Source of the DNA: Paenibacillus anaericanus
Lineage (GTDB): Bacteria; Bacillota; Bacilli; Paenibacillales; Paenibacillaceae
DNA length: 64,000 nucleotides
Assembly (NCBI RefSeq): GCF_003994475.1
Contig: NZ_RZNY01000006.1
Location: forward strand, 140,149-204,148
Direction of reading: 5' to 3'
The notes under the pieces were generated by a model. That model was given only the letters and a program-made list of their open reading frames with translations. It made no database searches and had not been told where the DNA came from. The translations under genes were made by a program, and so were the position numbers. This document shows positions 1 to 7,822 of this stretch, piece after piece (the first letter of the stretch is position 1; each line of letters opens with the position of its first letter).

Positions 1-26
1 GTACTTATAATTAGGGAGGTGCTTAT

Positions 27-155
27 ATGTCCGGTATAGTTGGTGGAGCTTTTACAAACACAGGTACAATCCTTGTATTGTTCATCTTATTAGTAATCGT
101 CTCTTGCGCTTGTGTAGGTTTCGGTGGTGTTGGTGGTCTCGGTGTTGGCTGTTAA
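27..155 (+). CDS. YjcZ-family small glycine-rich membrane protein
   Basis: This 42-residue protein begins MSGIVGGAF, continues with a hydrophobic segment (about residues 14-30) and ends in a Gly/Val/Cys-rich tail closing in VGC. This is the layout of the YjcZ/YrvJ-type small proteins that Bacillus and Paenibacillus make during sporulation. The start is set by AGGGAGGT at 13-20, six bases before the ATG. The exact role of the family is not known; a spore or membrane association is likely. A strong hairpin follows about 50 bases downstream. Confidence 0.75.
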   Translation: MSGIVGGAFTNTGTILVLFILLVIVSCACVGFGGVGGLGVGC

Positions 156-203
156 TGCCGATAAAGCGTTTTAACGTCTAATGTGGATAATGAAATAAAG
201 AAC

Positions 204-231
204 AACCCCACTAGCCTATACCTGTGGGGTT
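204..231. terminator. Bidirectional hairpin between yjcZ-like gene and holin
   Basis: AACCCCAC (204-211) pairs perfectly with GTGGGGTT (224-231). It lies between two convergent genes and can serve both; neither side has a long T run. Confidence 0.6.
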
Positions 232-239
232 ATGTCAGT

Positions 240-461
240 TTATAAATTAAACCCAGAACTATTCGGCTTCGTTGGGTTCGACACGATCCCCAAGGTTGTT
301 AATAGGCCAAGAACAACGTTTACTATCGTCATAATGTCTTGTTGCATAATATCCGAAACTTCAAACGTTTCTGTCAGGTGCCCAACAAGTTGGACTAATA
401 GCAAAGCTTGAGATACAACACTTACCCATAGGGCATAGTTGCGCCATCTTTTCTTATTCAT
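240..461 (-). CDS. Phage holin, phi LC3-like
   Basis: This 73-residue protein has two likely membrane segments (about residues 9-28 and 41-60) and ends in the stretch LGIVSNPTKPNSSGF, which resembles the conserved C-terminal end of the phi LC3/phage_holin_1 family (usually a D-P-T-T variant). Holins make membrane pores that let endolysin reach the wall. It lies directly downstream of an endolysin gene, only two bases apart, as in a phage lysis cassette. The endolysin is truncated, so this cassette is probably a relic although the holin itself looks intact. Confidence 0.75.
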   Translation of the reverse strand: MNKKRWRNYALWVSVVSQALLLVQLVGHLTETFEVSDIMQQDIMTIVNVVLGLLTTLGIVSNPTKPNSSGFNL

Positions 462-463
462 GA

Positions 464-976
464 TTATTTAGCCCCTTTCTTTAAAAGCCCGAGATTATGA
501 AGCATTTGAATAATATTTAAATCGATTTTCGATTTATCCGACGAAGTGGTAATAGCACCGGATTTCTTGGCTGCCTCAACCGCTTCTGCATAGCCGGATG
601 CATATGTTTCTTTGCCTGTTATATTCAGTCTCTTCTCTAGCGCTGCAATTTGCTTTGCTTGTTCCTTTACCGTAGTTTGTAAGGCTGTGGACACATCTTT
701 TTCTGCTGCTGTCATCTCTTCATCCTCCTTCGTAATATCAAGCTTTAAATCAGTACCGTATCCTTTGTAATTAAATTGTAAATGAGGGCTATCCCAACCC
801 CAATCGCCACCCCACTCAAACCCCAACCTCTTAGCCTCTGCTATTGCCTTTTTAATGCCCGCGGCTCCATACCCGTTATAATCTGTAGCGCCTGTAGCAA
901 GGACAGGCACAAAGTCCAGCGCTTGACCTACTATGTGATAACTCTTAAGCGTCTTATTGTGTACATCTATCGGGTG
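464..976 (-). pseudogene. Endolysin (M15-type peptidase) lacking its N-terminus
   Basis: The open frame carries the motif SYHIVGQALDF and then FEWGGDW and DSPHLQF. These are the two zinc-ligand regions of M15 L-alanyl-D-glutamate type peptidases found in phage endolysins. Reading upstream, the frame meets a TAG at 977-979 and the expected first 60-70 residues are missing, because the DNA changes here to an integrase on the other strand. A GTG at 908-910 could start a 148-residue product but would exclude the SYH motif, so a full enzyme cannot be made. The last 83 residues form a separate helical module (MTAAEK start, coiled-coil like) that is shared with the endolysin at 7823-8536. Confidence 0.75.
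713..730 (-). promoter_or_regulatory. Internal ribosome binding site and ATG at endolysin domain border
   Basis: Within the endolysin frame, AAGGAGGA (723-730) lies seven bases before an in-frame ATG (713-715). That ATG begins the C-terminal module MTAAEK. It would give an 83-residue protein without the peptidase. The second endolysin has the same arrangement at the same place. Confidence 0.55.
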
Positions 977-1708
977 CTAAGAAGTGTTTTTCTCAGAACC
1001 GTTGAGTGGAAGGTAATAAAAAAAAGTCCTATGGACGGCGTGAAAAAACCTAAGGAGATACCAACTAAAGAGATTCAGGTTTATGATGAAAATGACGTCA
1101 AACTTTTATTTAAAGCTCTAGATGATGAACCATTTTTATTCCGAATGTTAATCACTTTGGCTATCTCTACAGGCATGCGGCGTGGCGAATTAATTGCTTT
1201 AGAGTGGAGTCACATTGATTTAATCGAGGGTACTTTAAGAGTCGTACAATCCATTTCAATTAAAGACAATGGGAAACCAGTTATAAAACCTCCTAAGACA
1301 AAAAAATCAATTCGCACTATATCATTACCATCTTCCAACTTAGAGATGCTGAAAAAGTATCGTATGCATTACCTCCAAGAAAAAATGAGAATTATGGATC
1401 GTTGGAAAGAGAAAGAACATGAATTTGATTTTCCAAACGCGTACGGAGGCGCATTATACTTCAACCGACCAACTAAGTGGTGGATTGAATTCCTTGATTA
1501 TAACGGCCTTAAAAAAATAAGGTTTCACGACCTCAGACACACCTCAGCGACTTTGTTAATTAATCAAGGTGTCCATGCAAAGATTATTTCTGAGCGATTA
1601 GGTCACGCAGATATCACTACCACCATGAATGTTTATGGACATGCTCTACAATCGGCAGATAAGAGCGCAGCCGACAAACTGGATACATTATTCAAGTCAT
1701 CTTTATAA
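968..1708 (+). pseudogene. Tyrosine recombinase/phage integrase lacking its N-terminus
   Basis: The catalytic domain is complete: the arginine in TGMRRGEL, the H-x-x-R motif in HDLRHTSATLL, the histidine in RLGHADI and the tyrosine in MNVYGHAL. Recognisable integrase sequence begins near YRVLRSVF (about 968) and VEWKVIKKSPMDGV; the N-terminal core-binding domain of about 100-150 residues is absent. The frame can be followed further upstream to 782, but that part is antisense to the endolysin and is not integrase. No start codon with a ribosome binding site sits at the border, so this is most likely a non-functional relic. Confidence 0.8.
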
Positions 1709-1856
1709 GTTGTAGACTGATTGTAGACCAAATGTATAATAAAGGTTCAGAAAACACGAAAATGTTTAACAGTATTCAATAATCGAAGCGTAATAAAACA
1801 TATCTATTATCACTGTTTTGCAAAGCCTTATAACTGAGTCCTCTCTTCTCCCATGA

Positions 1857-1885
1857 GGGCGCTCTGCAAAGGGCGCCCAATTTTT
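1857..1885 (+). terminator. Rho-independent terminator
   Basis: GGGCGC (1857-1862) pairs with GCGCCC (1873-1878), followed by AA and seven T. It lies 149 bases after the integrase relic. Confidence 0.7.
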
Positions 1886-2020
1886 TTGTGTGAAAATACC
1901 ATATAAACCAAGGCTTTATTGGATTTATTTTAGTTAAAACTCATTCAGGGTGGCAATTAGGTGGCATTTGTCATCGTTTCCGTATGCCTGTAATCATTTT
2001 GTATAATACTGCTCTAACAA

Positions 2021-2053
2021 AAAAAACGCAGTCCTTAAGGGTCTGCGTTTTTT
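2021..2053. terminator. Bidirectional terminator hairpin
   Basis: AAAAAACGCAG (2021-2031) is a perfect inverted repeat of CTGCGTTTTTT (2043-2053), giving T runs in both directions. Confidence 0.75.
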
Positions 2054-2300
2054 GATGCCGCCTAATTATTCAGTCATCAATCTAAGGGAACTAGTAGCCC
2101 ATATTTTGAGTTTTGAGCGCCGAAAAAAATCTAACCGATTGAATGACCTTATTCCTTCCAATTGATGCCCCAATGCATGAATAATGACGAAATAACGTCT
2201 ACTGGTTCCGTTACAATCCAGAACAGTGGAATAAACCGCTAATTACTAATCACAACATCGTTTTACATATTTTATCTTATAAGGAGGATATTTGTCTTAA

Positions 2301-2399
2301 TTTGCCGAAATTCATAATACCACATTTGATTCCGGTGCGGACGGGACAATGCTGGGTTTCCGCTTTACGGTCGTGGTGCACAGCGAACGTCTAATATAG
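2301..2399 (+). pseudogene. Possible C-terminal remnant of a lost gene
   Basis: A short frame reads HNTTFDSGADGTMLGF and then RFTVVVHSERLI before TAG. It has a protein-like composition and no start codon of its own; an in-frame TAA stands at 2298-2300. It looks like the tail end of a longer protein, possibly phage or surface related, but I do not recognise the family. The rest of 2054-2426 shows no supportable gene. Confidence 0.25.
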
Positions 2400-2426
2400 A
2401 TATATAAATATTAGGGGCTGTTCGAT

Positions 2427-2579
2427 TTGTGTGAACTTTACAACAAAATTGAAGAACTCCGCTTGGAGTTAAATAAACTCGCTGTGTATGGACGCCTAGC
2501 TGACCAAGAGTTAGTAATTCTTAGCCAAAAACTTGATAGATTGTTAAATGAGCTCCAAAGAGGTAAACAAGCAAAATGA
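2427..2579 (+). CDS. Spo0E-like aspartyl-phosphate phosphatase
   Basis: This 50-residue protein reads LCELYNKIEELRLELNKL near the start and carries SQKLDRLLNEL, matching the S-Q-x-L-D signature of the Spo0E/YnzD family. Those proteins form a two-helix hairpin that dephosphorylates Spo0A-P (or related regulators) and so delays sporulation. The start is a TTG with AGGGG nine bases upstream; no ATG is available in frame. It lies in relic phage DNA with no obvious operon partner. A second member of the family is at 7449-7628. Confidence 0.7.
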   Translation: MCELYNKIEELRLELNKLAVYGRLADQELVILSQKLDRLLNELQRGKQAK

Positions 2580-2851
2580 AATAAGGGAGTCGCGGATGCG
2601 GCTCCTATATTATAGAAATAACACGCTCATAATGCGCAGAAAAAAAGAGGAATTGAACAAAAATATCCCACAGCTGGATTGGTAGTATGGACTTTTTTCT
2701 TTAACAAAGACCACTAGGGGCCACTAGCGCTCCTTCCTCATAATATTTGCAGGAAGAATACGATTACTTGTCGAATTGAAAGTTGGTGAGAGTAAAGTTG
2801 CTACTATTTTTATGTTTTTATTTTCATTTTCAGGTTTCACATTTTTGATTT

Positions 2852-3007
2852 ATGACTTACTTTGGTGAAAAAAAAACATTCCCAAACATTCTAACGAAAA
2901 AAGACCACTTAGGATATTGGTTAAACCCCAATACTGTATACAATGAAAAAAAAGTAAAAGCCCTATTAACTGAACTATTTAATGACAAAGCGGCAGACCA
3001 AGAATAA
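2852..3007 (+). CDS. Hypothetical 51-residue protein
   Basis: An ATG-to-TAA frame of 51 residues starts MTYFGEKKTF and contains DHLGYWLNPNTVYNEKKV and ALLTELFND. Composition is plausible for a small soluble protein or the end of a larger one. No convincing ribosome binding site precedes it and I do not recognise a family. Its last codons are inside a strong inverted repeat that continues past the stop. Confidence 0.25.
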   Translation: MTYFGEKKTFPNILTKKDHLGYWLNPNTVYNEKKVKALLTELFNDKAADQE

Positions 3008-3025
3008 AATCCTGGTCTGCCGCTT
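2988..3025. terminator. Strong hairpin overlapping the end of the small frame
   Basis: AAGCGGCAGACCA (2988-3000) is a perfect 13-base inverted repeat of TGGTCTGCCGCTT (3013-3025). There is no T run, but the stem is long and GC rich. A near-sister hairpin with the same core lies at 19792-19832. Confidence 0.5.
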
Positions 3026-3197
3026 CAATGATTCCACTATCGTTTCTCGTTAGTTTAATCATACCCTTAATTATGTTCAAACTTTCGCTAGTTCCTGTTT
3101 GTAGTAAAGAATGAGCTAATTCCTATTTAGACATTTGATTAAGGTAGCATAAATTGACTGTGAGAAATTATTATGGAATCATGAGTAGGGTGATGAG

Positions 3198-3428
3198 ATG
3201 AGGAAATTAATAAGTAAAGAAAATACGGATTGCTCAGCTGGTAATAGAGGAGGTAAGCGAAAAGGGGCAGGTCGCAAACCAATAGGAACAACTCGAAAAA
3301 TTTCATTAACTTTACCGCAGGAATGCTGGGAAGAAATAGATCGCTACTGTCACAGAGGGGATTATTCTGTTTCCGAAATACTAAGGTCCATTATAGAAGA
3401 TAACCTTAACAACGCCGATTTCTTATGA
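3198..3428 (+). CDS. Small ribbon-helix-helix-like DNA-binding protein
   Basis: This 76-residue protein has a basic N-terminal arm with NRGGKRKGAGRKPIG, then TRKISLTLPQECWEEIDRY and a helix ending SVSEILRSIIEDNL. The strand plus two-helix pattern is that of ribbon-helix-helix (CopG/ParD-like) regulators, and the GGKRKGAGRK arm is common in plasmid and phage examples. It sits eight bases upstream of an alpha/beta hydrolase gene on the same strand, but its target cannot be told from the sequence. The start has a GTAGGGTGATG context. Confidence 0.6.
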   Translation: MRKLISKENTDCSAGNRGGKRKGAGRKPIGTTRKISLTLPQECWEEIDRYCHRGDYSVSEILRSIIEDNLNNADFL

Positions 3429-3454
3429 TTAAGTAAGTGTGGGAGGCCCATGTT

Positions 3455-4258
3455 ATGTTAGAAGGCAATTTAAAATTAGATGATGGACTGCTTTTTTACG
3501 AAGTTTCAGGGAATGGCGATCCTGTTGTTCTGATACATGGAAATTTTAATGATCATCAAATTTGGAATGAACAAGTTGACTCATTTTCCACACATTATAA
3601 ATTAATTCGATATGATTTAAGGGGATATGGCCTTTCCAGTACACCAAAATCCTCCTTCTCCAATATAGATGATTTAAAAGCACTGATTGATACCTTGAAA
3701 ATTCATAACGTTACTTTAGTAGGTTCCTCCATGGGTGGCGGCATTGCTATCGACTTTACTCTTACTTATCCTCATCTAGTCAAAGCTCTTATTTTGGTTT
3801 CACCCTCCATAAACGGCAATCCTTACCCTATGAATATGATGTGGCAAGGAACAAAAAATTATATCAATCTTCGTTTGAAAGGACGTAAGAAAGCCATTGA
3901 GTCATTCATAACGAATCGTTTCTGGCAGTACTTCATTCCTTCCATAAAAAAAGAAGAAGCTCGAACAAAATTGATCAATAATATTGAGAACCCTAACAAT
4001 TTTTGCAGATTCTCTCCGAGTCTCTCAGTTGCTGTTAAACCATATGCTTTTAATAGATTACACGAGATTAATAAACCGACCCTTATTATAATATCTGATC
4101 AAGATCATTCATTTAACAAAGAAACTGCGGAAACCTTACATAAAAGTATAGTATTATCATCTAAAATAATCATGCAAGACTGCGGCCATCTCCCGTTTAT
4201 CGAGGCGCCGCGTGAATTTAATCAAGTAGTTCTTGATTTCCTATCGAAAAGAATATGA
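3455..4258 (+). CDS. Alpha/beta hydrolase
   Basis: This 267-residue alpha/beta hydrolase has the oxyanion region VVLIHGNFND near residue 25-34, the nucleophile elbow GSSMGG (serine at residue 92), an acid region in IISDQDHSF and the catalytic histidine in DCGHLPFIEAP. The ATG at 3455 is chosen over a GTG at 3437 because GGGAGG (3441-3446) is correctly spaced for it. The substrate cannot be predicted; esterases, lactonases and C-C bond hydrolases all share this layout. It follows the ribbon-helix-helix gene closely and may be cotranscribed with it. Confidence 0.8.
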   Translation: MLEGNLKLDDGLLFYEVSGNGDPVVLIHGNFNDHQIWNEQVDSFSTHYKLIRYDLRGYGLSSTPKSSFSNIDDLKALIDTLKIHNVTLVGSSMGGGIAIDFTLTYPHLVKALILVSPSINGNPYPMNMMWQGTKNYINLRLKGRKKAIESFITNRFWQYFIPSIKKEEARTKLINNIENPNNFCRFSPSLSVAVKPYAFNRLHEINKPTLIIISDQDHSFNKETAETLHKSIVLSSKIIMQDCGHLPFIEAPREFNQVVLDFLSKRI

Positions 4259-4398
4259 TCATAATGATTCTACTAGGACATTCCAAAAATGATTTGAATG
4301 TCAAACGAAAACGTAGCACAAATGTTCGTATAATCTGAATAATAATGGTATAATAGTGGCATAATATTGATAAATAAAACATCAAGGAGTTTTGCCAA

Positions 4399-4842
4399 AT
4401 GAGTCAAAGAGTTCCCTACTATGAAGTTGCACCTGATGCAATGAAAATTATGATGGACATGGAGATGTACACCAAAAAGTCTACAATTAATCGAACTACA
4501 AGAGAACTTATCAAAATTAGAGTCTCTCAGATTAACGGTTGTGCCTTCTGTATAGATATGCATACATCCGAAGCTCGTAAAATGGGTGAAACGGAACAAC
4601 GAATTTATTGTTTAAATGTTTGGAATGAATGTACTTTTTATACACCTGAAGAGAAGGTTGCTCTCGAACTATCTGAGCATATTACTTTAATCCCTACAAA
4701 AAGAGTTCCTGATGACCTATATAAACGAGTACGTGAACAATATGACGAGAAACAATATGTTGACCTTGTTCTGATTATCAATCAAATCAACAGTTGGAAT
4801 AGAATTTCTATTGCAATGGGCAATACAGCAACTGAAAAATAA
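4399..4842 (+). CDS. Carboxymuconolactone decarboxylase/AhpD-like protein
   Basis: This 147-residue protein carries the motif GCAFCIDMH (Cys48, Cys51, His55), the redox C-x-x-C-x-x-x-H signature of the AhpD-like branch of the carboxymuconolactone decarboxylase family. Members act as small peroxidatic or thiol-disulfide reductases; few are true decarboxylases. AAGGAG stands upstream of the ATG. It is a single gene with its own terminator directly downstream, so it is probably monocistronic. Confidence 0.85.
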   Translation: MSQRVPYYEVAPDAMKIMMDMEMYTKKSTINRTTRELIKIRVSQINGCAFCIDMHTSEARKMGETEQRIYCLNVWNECTFYTPEEKVALELSEHITLIPTKRVPDDLYKRVREQYDEKQYVDLVLIINQINSWNRISIAMGNTATEK

Positions 4843-4850
4843 TTACTCTC

Positions 4851-4874
4851 AATGAACACCTTAGGGTGTTCATT
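4851..4874 (+). terminator. Rho-independent terminator
   Basis: AATGAACACC (4851-4860) pairs perfectly with GGTGTTCATT (4865-4874), followed by a run of T. Confidence 0.85.
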
Positions 4875-5080
4875 TTTTTCTTCTTTTGCTACACCTATGT
4901 CTCTACTTCGCCTTTGACTTTTCTACGATCCGACCGAATCCGCTTAGTGAAACGTTAGCCGTAAAGGTAGGCTTCTCAGAACATCGGCTATTAGTGGATA
5001 TTTGTAGCTACAACGCTAATTACATTTTTACAGGGGAGGAGCAACTACGCTTCTTCCCCTCTTTTGGTTGTATACCATAT

Positions 5081-6340
5081 TTAAACCTTCGAAATCATTA
5101 TTTTAGCAGAGACAAATCCATCGTTGCCAAGGTAACCATACGCTCCGTAGTCCGTGAAGGTGGCTGTAAATCCACCAATCTGTTTGAGACTACCGTTTTT
5201 GAGAACACCTTTAACCGCAATAATGACTGTATTGGTTTTATTCCAAGTACTATCAGGGTATGCCATATTAAAATCAGTTACATTAACTACATCGGCCTTC
5301 ACTTCGAGCATGGCCGGCACTGTCTTACCCATGAGAGTCATATGGCCATCATCGGATATCGCCGCAATATCAGCCCAATTCTCGACTTTCGGATCCGTGT
5401 TTTTATTCAGTTTACGCCATACCCACGCGGTTCCAGGTCCTTCGAGTTTTGCTCGTCCAGAATTTGGATTGAAATAACCCCCGTCGTACCAATCTAGCGG
5501 ACTGATCATCCCCCAATAAAATGAGTTATAACCTCGTTCATCCATGTTCCACATGCCGTGTTGCGCATTCCACATCGTACCATTGTAAGCATATCCATAG
5601 TCTGTATATTTCTTAGTTGCATCCTTGCTACCACCGGAAAACTTCCCGAAAGAAACCCTTTTAAACGGTGATGTACCACTTCCATCAATCTCAAATCCAG
5701 ATCCACCTATCGTCATACCACCATAAGCATCGCACATGAAATGGTTATTCCAACCAAGCATGATACCGAACTCACGCCATGAACCGTCTGGTTGGAGCGC
5801 TCCTATATCCTCACCCGTTTTCTCTCTAGCAGGATCATTTGGACCGTAAGCTTTCTTACCGTTGGCCTTCCACAGGTTCATTCCCTGATTGACAGTATCA
5901 CCAATAGACTCTTCCCCCGGATACGTACCACCTGCCTGGTATTGCCATCCAAAACTAAAATTATCAACATTAATTCGCTTAAATTTTTTGGTTGTGTAAT
6001 CATACCGAGCATTCACTAAGATCCACATCTCTGAAAACGCCACTCCACCCCGAACACCTGTAATGACAGCAAAGTTATAGGGTGAATAAGCCTGGTCAGA
6101 CCACTCTGGAAATATAGATAACCCTTGGTTTATACGCATGCCTGTTTCCGTTTCTGAAGCGATCACCATGCCTTCTGTCATATTTGAAGATGAAAAGGCG
6201 ACGACGACGTGGTCGTTTACATTGGGCGACAAATGTGAAGCAAAGGGAAGTTCCATCGAAACGGAATGATCATTTGGAAACGTGATCTTTACTTTATGCA
6301 GAGCTGTATTAATAGAACTGACATAACCCTTTTTAAGCAT
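5081..6340 (-). CDS. Phage-type structural protein, baseplate or tail-fibre like
   Basis: This 419-residue protein starts MLKKGYVSSINTALHKVKI, and its first 60 residues have the alternating strand pattern and VNDHVVVAF segment of an OB-fold as in gpV/baseplate spike proteins. The central part is rich in Gly, Trp, Tyr and Asn, and the C-terminus (ADVVNVTDFNMAYPD onward) has a beta-rich, fibre-like look. The ATG at 6338-6340 has GGAGGTG just before it; a longer frame from 6403 lacks that. It lies alone without other tail genes, so it is either a prophage leftover or a domesticated gene. The family was not identified with certainty. Confidence 0.45.
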   Translation of the reverse strand: MLKKGYVSSINTALHKVKITFPNDHSVSMELPFASHLSPNVNDHVVVAFSSSNMTEGMVIASETETGMRINQGLSIFPEWSDQAYSPYNFAVITGVRGGVAFSEMWILVNARYDYTTKKFKRINVDNFSFGWQYQAGGTYPGEESIGDTVNQGMNLWKANGKKAYGPNDPAREKTGEDIGALQPDGSWREFGIMLGWNNHFMCDAYGGMTIGGSGFEIDGSGTSPFKRVSFGKFSGGSKDATKKYTDYGYAYNGTMWNAQHGMWNMDERGYNSFYWGMISPLDWYDGGYFNPNSGRAKLEGPGTAWVWRKLNKNTDPKVENWADIAAISDDGHMTLMGKTVPAMLEVKADVVNVTDFNMAYPDSTWNKTNTVIIAVKGVLKNGSLKQIGGFTATFTDYGAYGYLGNDGFVSAKIMISKV

Positions 6341-6631
6341 CAATACACCTCCATCGGTTCGCCACGGATTGATTACCCGCATTTTATAGAAATGATTACT
6401 CATTTAATAGAGTATGGATAGTGAAACCATAACGTGCATTTATCTGTTCCGTAAACTTCATAAACAGACATTACCCCGCCCTTAGTAAATCAAACATTAG
6501 TGATTTTCGTTACACGTTGGAATTCCTTCACTTTTTGTAATCAAATTTATATTTTAAACTCTCTTAGGTACATAGCCGTTACCCCTAGTCCGTTTCTCCA
6601 TAAATTAATAAGTAAAAGGAGGAATGTCTTA

Positions 6632-6859
6632 GTGGAAGCCTATTATAATTGCTTACGTTGTATGAATAGAAGGGTACGTATTTTGACGATACATGGTGAG
6701 CAACATGAAGGAGTTATCACAAAAGTAGACCGAAATAATGTTTATTTAAGAACGGGTCCAAGAGGCGACGTGCAAACTTCAGCTTTCTTCCCATTTGGTG
6801 GCGCCAATGATATTTTGACGTTAAGTCTGTTCACCTTACTTGCAATAGCTTTGATTTAA
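6632..6859 (+). CDS. Small Sm-like fold protein, copy 1
   Basis: This 75-residue protein (GTG start; AAAGGAGGA at 6615-6623) has the pattern CMNRRVRILTIHGEQHEGVI then VDRNNVYLRTG, a small five-strand barrel resembling Sm/Lsm-like or DUF2642-type proteins. It ends in a hydrophobic segment (about residues 55-75). It is a clear paralogue of the protein at 7027-7323: both have Y-Y near the start, a C-M-N-(R/K) motif and G-x-x-H-(D/E)-G-x-I. Similar small proteins in Bacillales are linked to spores, but this is inference. Confidence 0.55.
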   Translation: MEAYYNCLRCMNRRVRILTIHGEQHEGVITKVDRNNVYLRTGPRGDVQTSAFFPFGGANDILTLSLFTLLAIALI

Positions 6860-6884
6860 TTCTCAATATCATCACCATCTGACA

Positions 6885-6918
6885 AAAGCACTTGTGAAGA
6901 TCTCTTCACAAGTGCTTT
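6885..6918 (+). terminator. Terminator of Sm-like copy 1
   Basis: AAAGCACTTGTGAAGA (6885-6900) and TCTTCACAAGTGCTTT (6903-6918) are perfect inverted repeats. The arm sequence is shared with the terminator at 7353-7394. Confidence 0.8.
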
Positions 6919-7026
6919 AACACGTCCACTCTTAGATTTTTTTACTTGAAATGGGCTATTGCCGTGAGCACTATGGGTTAAAAACCATAAACTGCAATTA
7001 AGTTACATTCACCTAGGAGGTTATCC

Positions 7027-7323
7027 ATGGACGCAAATTATTATCAACAAGTCAGTTGGAGTTGCATGAACAAATATGTAGGCATTCAAACAACCGATGG
7101 CAAGTCACATGATGGATTTATTGCTCACGTAGATCAGGATTATGTGACCCTTGCCATTCCAACCGATGAAATGGTAGATCGTTTGACAGGAATGCCCGCT
7201 GAGGAATCTACTTATAGACAGTTTGGTTTCCATCCAGGGTTTTTCCCTAGACGCAGATTCTTCCATCGCCGCATTCCATTTTTCGGAATTAGAGATTTAT
7301 TCTTACTTCCCTTCTTCTTTTAG
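7027..7323 (+). CDS. Small Sm-like fold protein, copy 2
   Basis: This 98-residue protein starts MDANYYQQVSWSCMNKYVGI, followed by TDGKSHDGFIAHVDQDYVTLAIP, the same small-barrel pattern as copy 1 at 6632. Its C-terminal third is unusual: FFPRRRFFHRRIPFFGI and a Phe-rich end, strongly basic and aromatic. CTAGGAGG precedes the ATG by seven bases. The duplicated gene and duplicated terminator suggest a local tandem duplication. Function unknown; a surface or spore coat role is possible. Confidence 0.55.
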   Translation: MDANYYQQVSWSCMNKYVGIQTTDGKSHDGFIAHVDQDYVTLAIPTDEMVDRLTGMPAEESTYRQFGFHPGFFPRRRFFHRRIPFFGIRDLFLLPFFF

Positions 7324-7352
7324 ATAAAAGGGAATTTACCGCTTTTCTTATT

Positions 7353-7394
7353 GACAAAAGCACTTGTGGAAAAGTATTCCCAAGTGCTTTTGTC
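7353..7394 (+). terminator. Terminator of Sm-like copy 2
   Basis: GACAAAAGCACTTG (7353-7366) pairs perfectly with CAAGTGCTTTTGTC (7381-7394). Confidence 0.75.
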
Positions 7395-7448
7395 ATAAAT
7401 TCACTCTTTGCGGGAAGGATATAGATAACCCACAAGGAGGTAACAGGA

Positions 7449-7628
7449 ATGGAAGATCTTAAGCAACTACTCCTACAAATAGAGCAGTTACGCCAACAAT
7501 TAAATAATTTGAACACTAACAATAACTTAACAGATCCCGAGATCGTAGTTGCTAGTCAAATGTTAGACGCTGTACTGAATGAGTACTACGGTCTAATGAA
7601 GAAGAAATCTAAAGACAAATCTAACTAG
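7449..7628 (+). CDS. Spo0E-like aspartyl-phosphate phosphatase, second copy
   Basis: This 59-residue protein reads MEDLKQLLLQIEQLRQQL, then an Asn/Thr linker, and then EIVVASQMLDAVLNEYYGLM. The S-Q-x-L-D signature and two-helix layout identify the Spo0E family, which dephosphorylates Spo0A-P or related response regulators. AAGGAGG stands nine bases upstream of the ATG. It is distinct in sequence from the copy at 2427-2579. A hairpin at 7666-7696 follows. Confidence 0.8.
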   Translation: MEDLKQLLLQIEQLRQQLNNLNTNNNLTDPEIVVASQMLDAVLNEYYGLMKKKSKDKSN

Positions 7629-7665
7629 GAATATCCAAAATTAGTATACTCACTGAAACAATAAA

Positions 7666-7696
7666 AAATACCCTATCTATTACAGAAAGGGTATTT
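7666..7696 (+). terminator. Hairpin after Spo0E-like gene
   Basis: AAATACCCT (7666-7674) pairs with AGGGTATTT (7688-7696). The A/T flanks make it terminator-like on either strand. Confidence 0.5.
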
Positions 7697-7822
7697 GCAA
7701 ATAATATATTCAAAAAGGGGGGTACCTCTATAATAGGTTCATAATATTAAAATAAGATTACCGCTATATTAAAATATAATAAAAAAGTGTTAACAGTATA
7801 TTATTAACCGATCCCAGAACTA

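Noticed and set aside
782..967. N-terminal extension of the integrase frame
   Set aside because: This stretch is antisense to the endolysin peptidase motifs and has no integrase features; it is open by chance across the deletion joint.
2635..2690. 17-codon frame starting ATGCGCAGAAAAAAAG
   Set aside because: Too short and without ribosome binding site or family features to support as a gene.
1709..3197. tRNA or attachment site flanking the prophage relic
   Set aside because: No tRNA-like fold or clear direct repeat pair was found by eye between the integrase end and the flanks; a pairwise comparison with an empty-site genome would be needed.
4273..4599. Minus-strand frame of 108 codons
   Set aside because: It is antisense to the AhpD-like gene and its promoter; the plus-strand gene has clear active-site motifs.
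4886..5497. Plus-strand frame of about 200 codons
   Set aside because: It is antisense to the end of the phage-type structural gene and has no start signal; its composition is not protein-like.
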